DNA from: Polaromonas sp.
GTDB lineage: Bacteria; Pseudomonadota; Gammaproteobacteria; Burkholderiales; Burkholderiaceae_C
Direction: 5' to 3'
NCBI RefSeq assembly: GCF_010365105.1
Contig: NZ_JAAFGZ010000007.1
Location: forward strand, 62,001-126,000
Length of the DNA: 64,000 nucleotides
The notes under the pieces were generated by a model. That model saw nothing but the letters and a program-made list of their open reading frames with translations. It was not told the DNA's origin and did not search any database. How positions within the stretch are numbered: the stretch's first letter is position 1; each line of letters starts with the position of its first letter. Of the stretch, positions 27,924 through 37,212 are shown one piece after another. The position numbers were made by a program, and so were the translations under genes.

Positions 27924-27966
27924 GCTATCATTTTTTTATGATATAAAAACCGTGGCCTATTTGTGC
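27924..27966 (+). repeat. Interspersed repeat copy 13 (degenerate)
   Basis: GCTATCATTTTTTTATGAT followed by GTGGCCTATTTG; the TGCG.AA block is missing. The GGCCTATTT part contains the complement of the stop codon of the membrane-protein gene at 27957. Weak call. Confidence 0.3.
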
Positions 27967-28484
27967 TTGCCGGGTTTTTCCTGCCTGAGAGCGCTGCAGA
28001 ACCGGACCAGCACGGCTTTCGTCCTGTGCTTCATCCGCCGTCCCAGGCGCCAGGGCCATGAAACGCGGACCTGCCTCAGCATCCGGTCCTTCCATGCTTT
28101 CCACGGCGGGTAGGCGCGGGCGAACCAGCCCAGTTGCATGAGGGCCGGTTCGGTCAGCTGGAACAGGCGGGCAGCCAGTGCGGTGCCTGCAATTTTTGCC
28201 GAAACCACCAGGCCCAGCCCAACGCCAAGGTGACCCTTGCCCAGCAGGAACAGCGCCAGCAGCTTGACCGGAATGAGTAAAAGTACCGGGATGCCAAACG
28301 CCAGCAAGGCCGCCCACGGCGGCAGGCGAATGATCAGCCGCTCGATCTGCCGCCAGACCGGCAACCGGCCCAGCGCAGCAAAGCATGCGGCCAGGGGTTC
28401 CCAGCCCCATTCCTCGAACAGCAGGAACAGTGCAAGCGGCGCAAACAGGATGCCTTTGAGGATCCGTTGGAGGAGGGCGATCAA
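27957..28484 (-). CDS. Small integral membrane protein of unknown function
   Basis: 175 residues. An amphipathic N-terminus (IALLQRILKGILFAPLALFLLFEEWGW) and a second long hydrophobic stretch (PPWAALLAFGIPVLLLIPVKLLALFLLGKG) give two to three transmembrane helices, then a basic C-terminus (KDRMLRQVRVSWPWRLGRRMKHR). The EEWGWEPL motif is, as I recall, conserved in unnamed bacterial membrane proteins. It lies 32 bases downstream of the lapA-like gene and is probably in its transcript. Function unknown. Confidence 0.7.
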   Translation of the reverse strand: MIALLQRILKGILFAPLALFLLFEEWGWEPLAACFAALGRLPVWRQIERLIIRLPPWAALLAFGIPVLLLIPVKLLALFLLGKGHLGVGLGLVVSAKIAGTALAARLFQLTEPALMQLGWFARAYPPWKAWKDRMLRQVRVSWPWRLGRRMKHRTKAVLVRFCSALRQEKPGKHK

Positions 28485-28516
28485 ACTGCTTCAGCCATGT
28501 CTTGCATGGCCGGAGC

Positions 28517-29038
28517 TTATCTGAAGGTGGTGTTGCTGTCGTGCGGGAGGGTGGGGGTGACGGTTGCAGCGCGCTGCGCCAGGCGCTGTTCGAGTTCACC
28601 CATGTAGGCGGCCAGGGTGTTGTCCATCTGCTCCATGCGCGCCAGCAGGACTTGCTGCTGCTGGGCAAAACGGTCGGCCAGCACCGTTCCCAGCGCTGTC
28701 TCGCGCTGCTGCTCTGCCACCACCTGCGCTTCCAGGTAGGAGCGCAGTTCGGTAAAGCGCGAGCTTTCGGCCTTGTCGGCCAGTTCGCGCTGGGCATTGA
28801 GTTCGCGGGTATGGGTACGCGCTTCAAGCACGTGCCGGCTCTGCATGAAGATGGTGCTGCCCAGGAAGATGATCACGGTGGCCACCAGCAGCGCCAGCAT
28901 CACCAGTCCAAGGGGCACATTGATGGTGGTGAAGCCCAGGCTCAAGGGATTGGGCTGGGTGAAGACATCCACGTTCAAGGCCACGAAGCCGGCCAGCAGC
29001 AAGATGGCGACGACCAGAAGAATGGTGCGAAAACGCAT
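28517..29038 (-). CDS. LapA/DUF1049-like membrane protein with coiled coil
   Basis: 173 residues. The first hydrophobic segment (TILLVVAILLLAGFVALNVDVF) and the second (VPLGLVMLALLVATVIIFLG), with the NVPLGLVM motif between, are typical of the LapA family that interacts with LPS assembly factors such as LapB. A long helical, probably coiled-coil tail (ARTHTRELNAQRELADKAE onward) is unlike E. coli LapA, which is about 100 residues. No lapB is nearby. Divergent from tex across 158 bases. Confidence 0.65.
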   Translation of the reverse strand: MRFRTILLVVAILLLAGFVALNVDVFTQPNPLSLGFTTINVPLGLVMLALLVATVIIFLGSTIFMQSRHVLEARTHTRELNAQRELADKAESSRFTELRSYLEAQVVAEQQRETALGTVLADRFAQQQQVLLARMEQMDNTLAAYMGELEQRLAQRAATVTPTLPHDSNTTFR

Positions 29039-29196
29039 GGAGAACTCCCTTTTTGATTGGTATGAAGGCGCGGACGCTTGCCGGGATTATCGATGCGCAA
29101 GCCGGTTTTGACTGTGGGACAATTCCGCCCTTTGGCGTCAGCAGGCACGGGAGCCCGCCGCTGGCGGCAGGCAGAAAAACCTCAACCAGAGACCAC

Positions 29197-31569
29197 ATGC
29201 AGAAAATCATTCGCCAGATTGCGGCCGAAATCAGGGTCCATGAACACCAGATCAAGACCGCCGTGGAACTGCTCGACGGCGGGGCCACGGTGCCCTTCAT
29301 TGCACGCTACCGCAAGGAGGCCACCGGGGGGCTGGACGACATCCAGCTGCGCGAACTCGAACACCGGCTGTCTTACCTGCGCGAGCTGCAAGAGCGCCGT
29401 GAAACGGTCTTGAGAAACATTGACGAGCAGGGCAAGCTGACACCCGCGCTGCACGCGTTGATCGAGGCAACCGCCACCAAGCAGGACCTGGAAGACCTCT
29501 ACCTGCCCTACAAGACCCGACGCCGCACCAAAGGCCAGATGGCGCGCGAAGCCGGGATCGAGCCGCTGGCCGAACGGCTGTTTGCCGACCCGTCGCTCCA
29601 TCCCCTGGAAGAAGCGCTGGCCTTCGTGATGGCCGAAAAGAACGAAAGCGGCGACGACTTCACCACCGTGCAGGCGGTGCTCGACGGCGTACGCGACATC
29701 CTGAGCGAGCGCTGGGCCGAAGACGCGCTCCTGGTGCAGTCGCTGCGCCAGTGGCTCTGGAGCGAAGGCCTGTTGTCGTCCAAGCTGGTCAGCGGCAAGG
29801 ACGAACACCATGCCGACACCGCCAAGTTCCGCGATTACTTTGACTACGACGAACCGATCGGGCGTGTACCCTCGCACCGCGCGCTGGCCGTGTTCCGCGG
29901 CCGGGGGCTGGAAATCCTGGATGCCAAGCTGGTGTTGCCTGTGCCACCCGAAGCCGGGCAGCCGAGCATTGCCGAAGGCAAGATTGCCCTGCACCTGGGC
30001 TGGAGCCACAAGGCGCGGCCAGCTGATGACCTGCTGCGCAAGTGCGTCGCCTGGACCTGGCGCGTCAAGCTCAGTTTGTCGCTGGAGCGCGACCTGTTCA
30101 CCCGCCTGCGTGAAGACGCCGAGAAGGTCGCCATCAAGGTGTTTGCCGACAACCTGCGCGATTTGCTGCTGGCCGCACCTGCCGGCCCGCGCGTGGTGAT
30201 GGGGCTGGACCCTGGCATTCGCACCGGCGTGAAGGTGGCGGTGGTCGATGCGACCGGCAAGCTGGTCGAAACCGCGACGGTGTTTCCGCATGAGCCGCGC
30301 AAGGACTGGGACGGCTCGCTGCACACGCTGGCGAAGCTGTGCGAAAAGCATGGCGTGAACCTGATCGCCATTGGCAACGGCACGGCCAGCCGCGAAACCG
30401 ACAAGCTGGCTGGCGATTTGATGAAAATCATGGAAAAACAGGTGCTTGCGCATGCTGGACAAGCGCTAGCAGCTATCGAAAAGGTAGTGGTCAGCGAAGC
30501 CGGTGCGTCGGTCTATTCGGCCAGCGAATTCGCCAGCCAGGAAATGCCCGATGTCGATGTGAGCCTGCGCGGCGCGGCCAGCATTGCGCGGCGCCTGCAG
30601 GACCCGCTGGCCGAGCTGGTGAAGATCGATCCGAAATCGATTGGCGTCGGCCAGTACCAGCACGACGTGAACCAGAGCGACCTGGCGCGCAGCCTGAGCG
30701 CGGTGGTCGAGGACTGCGTGAACAGTGTCGGCGTGGACCTGAACACGGCCAGCGTGCCGCTGCTGGCGCGCGTGTCGGGTCTGAGCCAGACGGTGGCCAA
30801 GTCGGTGGTGCGCTGGCGCGATGCGAATGGCGCTTTTGCCAGCCGCTCCGATCTGCTCAAGGTGACGGGGCTGGGCGCCAAGACCTTCGAGCAGAGCGCG
30901 GGTTTCTTGCGCCTGCACAAGAGCACCAATCCGCTGGACATGACCGGCGTGCATCCGGAAACCTATTCCGTGGTCGAGAAAATCATGGCGTACACCGGCA
31001 AGCCGGTGGCCGAACTGATGGGCCGCGCCGAAATGCTCAAGACGCTGAAACCCGAGCTGTTTGCCAACGAGAAATTTGGCGTCATCACGGTGAAAGACAT
31101 CCTGGCCGAGCTCGAAAAACCGGCCCGCGATCCGCGCCCTGACTTCAAGGTGGCACGTTTCAACGACGGCGTGGAAGACATCAAGGACTTGAAGGAAGGC
31201 ATGCTGCTGGAAGGTACCGTCAGCAACGTGGCGGCCTTTGGCGCCTTCATCGACATTGGCGTGCATCAGGACGGCCTGGTGCATGTCAGCCAGCTGGCCA
31301 ACAAGTTCGTGACCGACGCGCGTGAAGTCGTCAAGACCGGCGACATCGTCAAGGTGCGCGTCACCGAGGTCGATGTGGCGCGCAAGCGCATCGCCCTGAC
31401 CATGAAGCTGGACGCTGCGCCAGTGCGTCGCGACGCCCCGCGCGACAACCGCTTTGAAAGCGCCCGGCCCGGCATTCAGCAACGCGGCGGTTCTCGCCAG
31501 GCTACGCCGCAACCGGCATCGACGGCGATGCAATCGGCGTTCAGCAAGCTGGCGGGGCTGAAAAAATAG
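29197..31569 (+). CDS. tex: Tex-family RNA-binding transcriptional accessory protein
   Basis: 790 residues from MQKIIRQIAAEI; an in-frame ATG 48 codons upstream is not family-like. Domain order: Tex N-terminal helices (ATVPFIARYRKEATGGLDD), a YqgF/RNase H-like domain (MGLDPGIRTGVKVAVVD), helix-hairpin-helix domains (SVGVDLNTASVPLLARVSGLS, LLKVTGLGAKTFEQSAGFLR) and the C-terminal S1 domain (EGTVSNVAAFGAFIDIGVHQDGLVHVSQL). Between the YqgF domain and VSEAGASVYSASE, about 10-20 extra residues are encoded by an in-frame repeat copy. Tex influences transcription and RNA binding under stress. Confidence 0.95.
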   Translation: MQKIIRQIAAEIRVHEHQIKTAVELLDGGATVPFIARYRKEATGGLDDIQLRELEHRLSYLRELQERRETVLRNIDEQGKLTPALHALIEATATKQDLEDLYLPYKTRRRTKGQMAREAGIEPLAERLFADPSLHPLEEALAFVMAEKNESGDDFTTVQAVLDGVRDILSERWAEDALLVQSLRQWLWSEGLLSSKLVSGKDEHHADTAKFRDYFDYDEPIGRVPSHRALAVFRGRGLEILDAKLVLPVPPEAGQPSIAEGKIALHLGWSHKARPADDLLRKCVAWTWRVKLSLSLERDLFTRLREDAEKVAIKVFADNLRDLLLAAPAGPRVVMGLDPGIRTGVKVAVVDATGKLVETATVFPHEPRKDWDGSLHTLAKLCEKHGVNLIAIGNGTASRETDKLAGDLMKIMEKQVLAHAGQALAAIEKVVVSEAGASVYSASEFASQEMPDVDVSLRGAASIARRLQDPLAELVKIDPKSIGVGQYQHDVNQSDLARSLSAVVEDCVNSVGVDLNTASVPLLARVSGLSQTVAKSVVRWRDANGAFASRSDLLKVTGLGAKTFEQSAGFLRLHKSTNPLDMTGVHPETYSVVEKIMAYTGKPVAELMGRAEMLKTLKPELFANEKFGVITVKDILAELEKPARDPRPDFKVARFNDGVEDIKDLKEGMLLEGTVSNVAAFGAFIDIGVHQDGLVHVSQLANKFVTDAREVVKTGDIVKVRVTEVDVARKRIALTMKLDAAPVRRDAPRDNRFESARPGIQQRGGSRQATPQPASTAMQSAFSKLAGLKK
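30421..30489 (-). repeat. Interspersed repeat copy 6, in frame inside tex
   Basis: On the minus strand it reads CTAC, spacer, GATAGCTGCTAGCGC, a 9-base spacer, ATGCGCAAG, then a T-rich ATTTTC tail. It is read on the plus strand as MKIMEKQVLAHAGQALAAIE, just before the conserved VVSEAGASVYSASE. Confidence 0.72.
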
Positions 31570-31876
31570 CGTTCCGGTTTTTCTGTCATTGCGGGCTGGA
31601 ACCGGACACCATAGCGCTCAGATCAGGGGACTGGCATGCGTTCGCTCTGAAAAACGACTTTTTGGCATGAAAAATGGTTTTTGCGCAGGCTGCATATGCG
31701 ATTGCAGCTATTAATTTGTTAGCAAAATTGCTGATTTTTTGCATGCAGTGTTTGCCAGTGATGGTGTTTGGTGCATGCCTGCAACCGGAGATGCGGCACC
31801 CGTTGGAAGCCGGGTCAGGCCCGGATGCCGGTTTTTCTTTTTTGGCATGATGGCCCGGCCACCGCCACGGGCGGGC
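31570..31876. other. Convergent intergenic region tex/CoA-transferase
   Basis: About 307 bases with no convincing gene. It holds repeat copy 7 at 31659-31723. No clear terminator hairpin for tex could be seen outside the repeat. Confidence 0.5.
31659..31723 (-). repeat. Interspersed repeat copy 7
   Basis: On the minus strand it reads GCTAACAA, TTAATAGCTGC, a spacer with GCATATGC, CTGCGCAAAAACC and an A/T tail ATTTTTCATGCC. Intergenic, 90 bases past the tex stop. Confidence 0.7.
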
Positions 31877-33832
31877 TCAACCAGCCTGCGGTTTCAGCGC
31901 CTCCAGCCTGGCCTTCAGAAACCCGCCCGTGCCGTAGCGCGTCACGCGGCTGTAGTAACGCGTGCTCAGGCGCTGGACCATGGCCGAGTAGTCGTCGATC
32001 AGCCGGGGCAGGATGCTGAAGCTGTCGTAATTGACCACCGCCGCCACGCGCTCGCCCAGCGGTTCCAGCGGCGCCAGCAGGGCGGCGAGTTGCTGTTCGA
32101 TCGCCTCGATGTCCGAAATGCTGTCCACGGCCAGACCTTCAAAGTTGATGAACAGCATGCCGTGTGCGCGGTCCAGCTCGAAGCGTTGCGCCAGCGGCGT
32201 GGCCAGCAGCCGGTGGCGCAGTCCGATGGGCTCGTTCAGGAACAGCGCCGCATCCATCAGCTTGAGCTGCGGGCTGATGGCCGGCATGAAATCCATCTGC
32301 CCCAGCACGTCGCGCTCCAGGTTGACGCCCGGCGCGATCTCGATCAGTTCCAGCCGGCCCTGGCCTCCATCAGCCTTCAGTTCGAACACGCAGCGCTCGG
32401 TCACGTAGAGCACACGCTGGCCTCGCCTGCAGGCCTCGCGGCCGCTGAAGGTCCGGTGCTCTACGTGTTGAACAAACTTGCGCATCGTGCCTTCGCGGTG
32501 GATCTGCAGCCGCCCTTCCTGCACGCGAACGTCCAGGTCGCCAGCCGTGAAGGTGCCCACGAACACGACGGTGCCGGCATTCTGGCTGATGTTGATGAAG
32601 CCGCCCGCACCCGCCAGCCGGGGGCCGAAACGGCTGACGTTGAGGTTGCCTTCGGCGTCGGCCTGCGCCAGGCCCAGCACCGCGATGTCGAGCCCGCCGC
32701 CGTCGTAGAAGTCGAACTGGCTGGGCTGGTCAATCACCGCCTGGGCATTGACGGCAGCGCCAAAGCTCAGGCCGCTGGCCGGAATGCCGCCAATCACGCC
32801 GGGCTCGGCCGTCAGGGTGACCAGGTCGATGACACGTTCTTCGGCGGCCACGCTGGCCACGCCTTCGGGCATGCCGATGCCCAGATTGACCACGTGGTTG
32901 GCGCGCAGTTCCAGTGCGGCGCGCCGGGCCATCACCTTGCGTTCGTTCAGCACCATGGCCGGCAGCGAATCCATCGGCACGCGTATTTCACCGGAATAGG
33001 CGGCGTTGTAGGCCTCGGAAAACGTCTGCATGTGGTGCGATGGATCGGTGGCCAGCACCACGGCATCGACCAGCACGCCGGGCACCTTGACGCTGCGCGG
33101 ATGCAGCGTGCCGCGCTCGGCGATGCGCTCGACCTGGGCAATCACGATGCCGCCGGAATTGCGCGCCGCCATGGCAATCGCCAGTGCTTCCAGCGTCAGC
33201 GCCTCGCGCTCCATGCTCAGGTTGCCGTCGGGATCGGCGGTGGTGGCGCGGATGATGCCGACCGATATCGGAAAGGCCTTGTAGAAAAGGTATTCTCGGC
33301 CGTCAATGTCCATCAGCCGCACCAGGTCCTCGGTGGTGCAGGCGTTGATCTTGCCGCCGCCCCAGCGCGGATCGACGAAGGTATCGAGCCCGACGTGGGT
33401 GAGGGTGCCAGGCTTGCCGGCGGCAATGTCGCGAAACAGGTGGGTGATCACGCCTTGCGGCAGGTTGTAGGCTTCGATCAGGTTGTCAACCGCGAGTTTC
33501 TGCAGCGCCGGCACCAGCCCCCAGTGGCCGCCGACGACGCGCTTGATCATGCCGGCATGGCCAAGGTGGTTGAGACCGCGCGTCCCGCCATCGCCCTGGC
33601 CGGCGGCGTACACCAGCGTCAGCTTGCGCGGCGCGCCGCATCCGGTTTCGGCTTGTGTGTCGAGGAAGCGCTGCTCCAGCGCCACGGCAATGGTTTCGGC
33701 AAAGCCGATGCCGACGAAGCCACCGGTGGCCACGGTGTCGCCGTCGTGGATCAGGCGGACCGCGTCGGCCGCGCTGACGACCTTGTTGCGCCGGACGCCG
33801 GCGGGGCTGGATTCGTTGAAATGGCTGTGCAT
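31877..33832 (-). CDS. Acyl-CoA:acetate/3-ketoacid CoA-transferase with C-terminal extension
   Basis: 651 residues. The two CoA-transferase subdomains are in one chain: [22 protein letters not shown] near the start and the active-site [19 protein letters not shown], with Glu323 as the expected covalent-CoA residue. The core is YdiF-like and would normally end near residue 530 ([19 protein letters not shown]). About 120 further residues ([31 protein letters not shown]) form an extra domain I cannot name. It swaps CoA between short-chain acids. It lies beside an iron alcohol dehydrogenase gene on the same strand, which suggests short-chain acid or alcohol metabolism. Confidence 0.85.
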   Translation of the reverse strand: MHSHFNESSPAGVRRNKVVSAADAVRLIHDGDTVATGGFVGIGFAETIAVALEQRFLDTQAETGCGAPRKLTLVYAAGQGDGGTRGLNHLGHAGMIKRVVGGHWGLVPALQKLAVDNLIEAYNLPQGVITHLFRDIAAGKPGTLTHVGLDTFVDPRWGGGKINACTTEDLVRLMDIDGREYLFYKAFPISVGIIRATTADPDGNLSMEREALTLEALAIAMAARNSGGIVIAQVERIAERGTLHPRSVKVPGVLVDAVVLATDPSHHMQTFSEAYNAAYSGEIRVPMDSLPAMVLNERKVMARRAALELRANHVVNLGIGMPEGVASVAAEERVIDLVTLTAEPGVIGGIPASGLSFGAAVNAQAVIDQPSQFDFYDGGGLDIAVLGLAQADAEGNLNVSRFGPRLAGAGGFINISQNAGTVVFVGTFTAGDLDVRVQEGRLQIHREGTMRKFVQHVEHRTFSGREACRRGQRVLYVTERCVFELKADGGQGRLELIEIAPGVNLERDVLGQMDFMPAISPQLKLMDAALFLNEPIGLRHRLLATPLAQRFELDRAHGMLFINFEGLAVDSISDIEAIEQQLAALLAPLEPLGERVAAVVNYDSFSILPRLIDDYSAMVQRLSTRYYSRVTRYGTGGFLKARLEALKPQAG

Positions 33833-33926
33833 GCGGGCTTTCGCGGGGCTGGGTGTTCGATCATCAGCCCATCTGCCCGGCGGGAGTAACCGGGAAAACC
33901 ACGCCTTGCGCGAAGGCGCCTTCGGA

Positions 33927-35063
33927 CTACATCGAATCTTCCAGCATCGCCTCGTAGTCCTGCACGCTGGCCAGGCGCGGATTGGTCTGGTGGCAATGGT
34001 CGGCCAGTGCGCCTTTGATGATCTGGCCGAACTGCTCGCGCCGCACGCCCATTTCAGCCAGGCCGCCCGCCAGTCCGAGGCGCAAATTCATGGCCTTGAG
34101 GGCATCGGGAATCTCGATGCCCGATGACAAGCCCATGACGCGGGCCATGCGCGCCAGGCGCATTTCCTTCTGCATTGATTCGGCGCCGGCATTGAAGCGC
34201 ACCACGGCCGGCAGAAACACCGCATTGAGCGAGCCGTGGTGCAGGCGCGGGTCCACGCCGCCCAGGCTGTGGCTCAGCGAATGCACGCAGCCCAGGCCCT
34301 TCTGGAAGGCCATGGCGCCCTGCATCGACGCGCTCATCATGTTCAGGCGCGCCTCGCGGTCGCTGCCGTCGCGTGTGGCGCGCTCGATGTGCGCCCAGCC
34401 GCGCTCCAGGCCGTCCAGCGCGATGCCGTCGGCCGGCGGGTTGAAGGCCGCCGACATGAAGGTTTCCATGCAGTGCGCAATCGCATCCATGCCGGTGGCG
34501 GCGGTCAGGCGGGCGGGAAGGCCGAGCGTCAGTTCGGGGTCGCAAATCGCGGTTTTCGGCACCAGGTGCCAGGAGTGAAAGCCGAGCTTGCGGTGGTCGC
34601 CGACGATGATGATGGCGCCGCGTGCCACCTCGCTGCCGGTGCCGCTGGTGGTGGGCACGGCGATCAGCGGGGCGACGCGTTCGGTGATTTTGGACGAGCC
34701 GCCTTCGATGGTGGCGTAACCGGTGAGCGGGCCTTCGTGTGTGGCCGCAATCGCCACGCCTTTGGCGCAGTCAATCGCCGAGCCGCCACCGACGGCGATC
34801 AGACCATCGCAGCCGCTGGTCTTGTAAAGCTCGGCCGCCGCAAGCACTGCGGCTTCCGTCGGGTTGGAGGGCGTCTGGTCAAACACTGCTACCGTCAGGC
34901 CGGGCAGGGCGTCCAGCGCTTTTTGCAGGATGCCCGCCGCCTTGACGCCCGGGTCGGTCACGATGAGGGGCCGCGTGATGCCGACACGTTCGCACTCCTG
35001 CTTGAGCAGTTTGATGGCGCCAAATTCAAACTGGACCTGGGTGATGTAGTAGATGAATGCCAT
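33927..35063 (-). CDS. Iron-containing alcohol dehydrogenase
   Basis: 378 residues of the group III family. The NAD(P)-binding region holds [14 protein letters not shown] and the [10 protein letters not shown] motif. Metal ligands fit [14 protein letters not shown] with its Asp and His, [12 protein letters not shown] and the later [11 protein letters not shown]is. Family members oxidise or reduce alcohols, lactaldehyde or hydroxybutyrate-like substrates. It is upstream of the CoA-transferase gene with a 94-base gap. Substrate unknown; 4-hydroxybutyrate or maleylacetate-type substrates are alternatives. Confidence 0.9.
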   Translation of the reverse strand: MAFIYYITQVQFEFGAIKLLKQECERVGITRPLIVTDPGVKAAGILQKALDALPGLTVAVFDQTPSNPTEAAVLAAAELYKTSGCDGLIAVGGGSAIDCAKGVAIAATHEGPLTGYATIEGGSSKITERVAPLIAVPTTSGTGSEVARGAIIIVGDHRKLGFHSWHLVPKTAICDPELTLGLPARLTAATGMDAIAHCMETFMSAAFNPPADGIALDGLERGWAHIERATRDGSDREARLNMMSASMQGAMAFQKGLGCVHSLSHSLGGVDPRLHHGSLNAVFLPAVVRFNAGAESMQKEMRLARMARVMGLSSGIEIPDALKAMNLRLGLAGGLAEMGVRREQFGQIIKGALADHCHQTNPRLASVQDYEAMLEDSM

Positions 35064-35136
35064 GAATGGGTGTCTTTCTGCGTTGTACGATGCGAAGCTG
35101 TTGACGTGAACCTTACTTTAAAGCCTGGAGCACCCC

Positions 35137-35232
35137 TTGAATTACAAGCAAACCCTGATGGAGGTCACTTTGGAGATAGGCCGTTCAATGGCGCCGATCA
35201 CCTTGTCTTTTTCTTTCGCATTGCTCGGCTAA
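35137..35232 (+). CDS. Possible 31-residue leader reading frame before the alpha/beta hydrolase
   Basis: A short frame from TTG (or ATG at 35158) runs through MEVTLEIGRSMAPITLSFSF and ends in TAA directly abutting the hydrolase ATG (TAAATG), in the same frame. It could couple translation to the hydrolase, or be the remnant of a longer N-terminus. No family recognised, and the call is tentative. Confidence 0.2.
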   Translation: MNYKQTLMEVTLEIGRSMAPITLSFSFALLG

Positions 35233-36198
35233 ATGCATTTCCGCCCCTCCGAAAGCCTGCTGACACCGGCCATGCGCGATGTCCTTAGCCGCATGGCACG
35301 CGCCCATCGCCCGCCGTTTCACATGCTGACGCCGGTCCAGGCCCGCGCCGCCTATGAAGCTGGATCGGGCGTACTGGAGCTTCCAAAACCTGTGCTGGCG
35401 CGGGTTCGCGACTTCGGCATTCCGGTGCGTGACGGCCATGTGGTGGCTGCACGGCTGTATGCGCCGTCGTCGGAAAAACTGCCGGTGCTGCTGTACTTTC
35501 ACGGCGGCGGCTTCACCATTGGCAGCATCGACACCCATGACGGGCTGTGCCGCCAGCTCAGCCACCTGGCGGGCTGCGCCGTGGTGTCGGTGGATTACCG
35601 GCTGGCACCCGAGCACAAGTTCCCCGTGGCGGCGCATGACGCCTGGGACACGCTGCAATGGCTGGCCGGTCACGCCGCTGAACTGGGGCTTGACGCCCGG
35701 CATCTGGCCGTTGGCGGCGACAGCGCTGGCGGCACGCTGGCCGCGATGTGCGCCCTGCTGGCCCTGGACATCGGCTTGCCGCTGGCGTTGCAGTTGCTGT
35801 TTTACCCCGGTTGCGCGTCCCATCAGGACACGGCTTCGCACCGCAGATTTGCCCAGGGTTTTGTGCTCGATGAAGTGGACATCAGCTGGTTTTTCAACCA
35901 TTATTTGCGCAGTCCGGCCGACCGTGAAGACTGGCGCTTCGCCCCGCTCAACGCCAGTCATGTGGACGATGCGGCACCGGCCTGGTTCGGGCTGGCCGAA
36001 TGCGACCCACTGGTCGATGAAGGGCTGATGTATGCCGACAGGCTGCGCGCCGCCGGCGTGCCGGTGGACCTGGAAATCTACCGCGGCGTGACCCATGAAT
36101 TCATCAAGATGGGTCGAATCCTTCCCGAGGCGCGCCATGCCCATGCCGACGCCGCCCGGGCTCTGCGCCATGCCTTTCACCTGAAAAATCGACCATGA
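35233..36198 (+). CDS. Alpha/beta hydrolase, hormone-sensitive-lipase family
   Basis: 321 residues. The oxyanion signature HGGGFTIGS, the catalytic Ser in VGGDSAGGTLAAMCAL, Asp in AECDPLVDEG and His in GVTHEFIKMGR give the full HSL-family triad. It should hydrolyse carboxyl esters with short to medium acyl chains. Its stop overlaps the next start (ATGA), so it is translationally coupled to a thioesterase-acetyltransferase fusion gene. No signal peptide; cytoplasmic. Confidence 0.92.
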   Translation: MHFRPSESLLTPAMRDVLSRMARAHRPPFHMLTPVQARAAYEAGSGVLELPKPVLARVRDFGIPVRDGHVVAARLYAPSSEKLPVLLYFHGGGFTIGSIDTHDGLCRQLSHLAGCAVVSVDYRLAPEHKFPVAAHDAWDTLQWLAGHAAELGLDARHLAVGGDSAGGTLAAMCALLALDIGLPLALQLLFYPGCASHQDTASHRRFAQGFVLDEVDISWFFNHYLRSPADREDWRFAPLNASHVDDAAPAWFGLAECDPLVDEGLMYADRLRAAGVPVDLEIYRGVTHEFIKMGRILPEARHAHADAARALRHAFHLKNRP

Positions 36199-37052
36199 AG
36201 CCCAATGATTTCCGGCTGCATCACCGCCTGCGCGTTCGCTGGGCCGAAGTGGACATGCAAAAGATCGTGTTCAACGCGCACTACCTGATGTACTTTGACA
36301 CCGCCATCACCGACTACTGGCGCGCCCTGGCGCTTCCATATGAAGAGGCCATGATTCAGCTGGGCGGCGAGCTGTATGTCAAGAAGGCCAGTGTGGAATA
36401 CCACGGCTCGGCTCGCTTTGACGACCGGCTTGACGTGGCGCTGAAGTGCGCACGGATCGGTCATTCATCGATGGTTTTTACCGGCGCGATTTTCAGGGGC
36501 GAGGCATTGCTTATTACCTGTGAACTGGTCTATGTATTTGCCGATCCGGCATCGCAGACTTCACGGCCCGTGCCGCCAGCCCTGCGCAGCCTGATCGAGC
36601 GTTTCGAAGCGGGCGAATCAATTCTGGAGGTGAGGCTTGGCGCCTGGTCCGAACTGTGGCCGGCTGTCGCAAGGATTCGAACGGCTTTGTTGGTGGAAGA
36701 GCAGCGTATTGAACCTGAAAGCGAATGCGATGAAGCTGACCGCTCAGCCCTGCATGCCGTTGCTTTCAACGCCTTGGGGCAGGGCATCGCGACAGGCCGG
36801 CTGGTCAGGCAAGGCCACGCTTCAGGAAAGATAGGTTGCCTGGCGGTGCATCGCGCCCTGCGAAGCGAAGGCATCGGCCAGACCGTTTTGGGGGCGCTGG
36901 TCGGTGCGGCCCGGCAAAGCGGTGATCACGAAGTCATGTTGAATGCGCAATGCAGTGCCGAAGCGTTTTATCTGCGTCAAGGATTCATGCCGCGCGGAGA
37001 GATTTTTACAAAGGCAGGCATCCCGCACAAGGAAATGTTCAAACCGCTCTGA
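36195..37052 (+). CDS. Thioesterase (4HBT hotdog)-GNAT acetyltransferase fusion protein
   Basis: 285 residues in two parts. Residues 1-135 are a hotdog-fold acyl-CoA thioesterase: RVRWAEVDMQKIVFNAHYLMYFDTA, where Asp20 matches the catalytic Asp of the YbgC/4-hydroxybenzoyl-CoA family. Residues about 145-285 are a GNAT domain with the acetyl-CoA motif GCLAVHRALRSEGIGQTVLGAL (R-x-x-G-x-G at 223-228) and AEAFYLRQGFMPRGE near the end. Each half is near normal length, so this is a true two-domain product rather than a frameshift. It is co-translated with the upstream esterase. Substrates unknown. Confidence 0.85.
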   Translation: MKPNDFRLHHRLRVRWAEVDMQKIVFNAHYLMYFDTAITDYWRALALPYEEAMIQLGGELYVKKASVEYHGSARFDDRLDVALKCARIGHSSMVFTGAIFRGEALLITCELVYVFADPASQTSRPVPPALRSLIERFEAGESILEVRLGAWSELWPAVARIRTALLVEEQRIEPESECDEADRSALHAVAFNALGQGIATGRLVRQGHASGKIGCLAVHRALRSEGIGQTVLGALVGAARQSGDHEVMLNAQCSAEAFYLRQGFMPRGEIFTKAGIPHKEMFKPL

Positions 37053-37212
37053 GGCAGCTGGCTGCGCGGTCTTTCAAGAAATTTTTCAACTGGACAGCGC
37101 AACAGTTCGGATTTGCTTCGCCTCCGGTCGTGCACACGAATGCGCAATGCACTAATTTAGTATTTTGAATGTAATCTACACTTCAGATTAAACCTATCTA
37201 ATACAACAATTC

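Noticed and set aside
36660-36690. GATTCGAAC-like T-loop motif suggesting a tRNA gene
   Set aside because: It lies inside the GNAT fusion gene and no cloverleaf could be folded around it.
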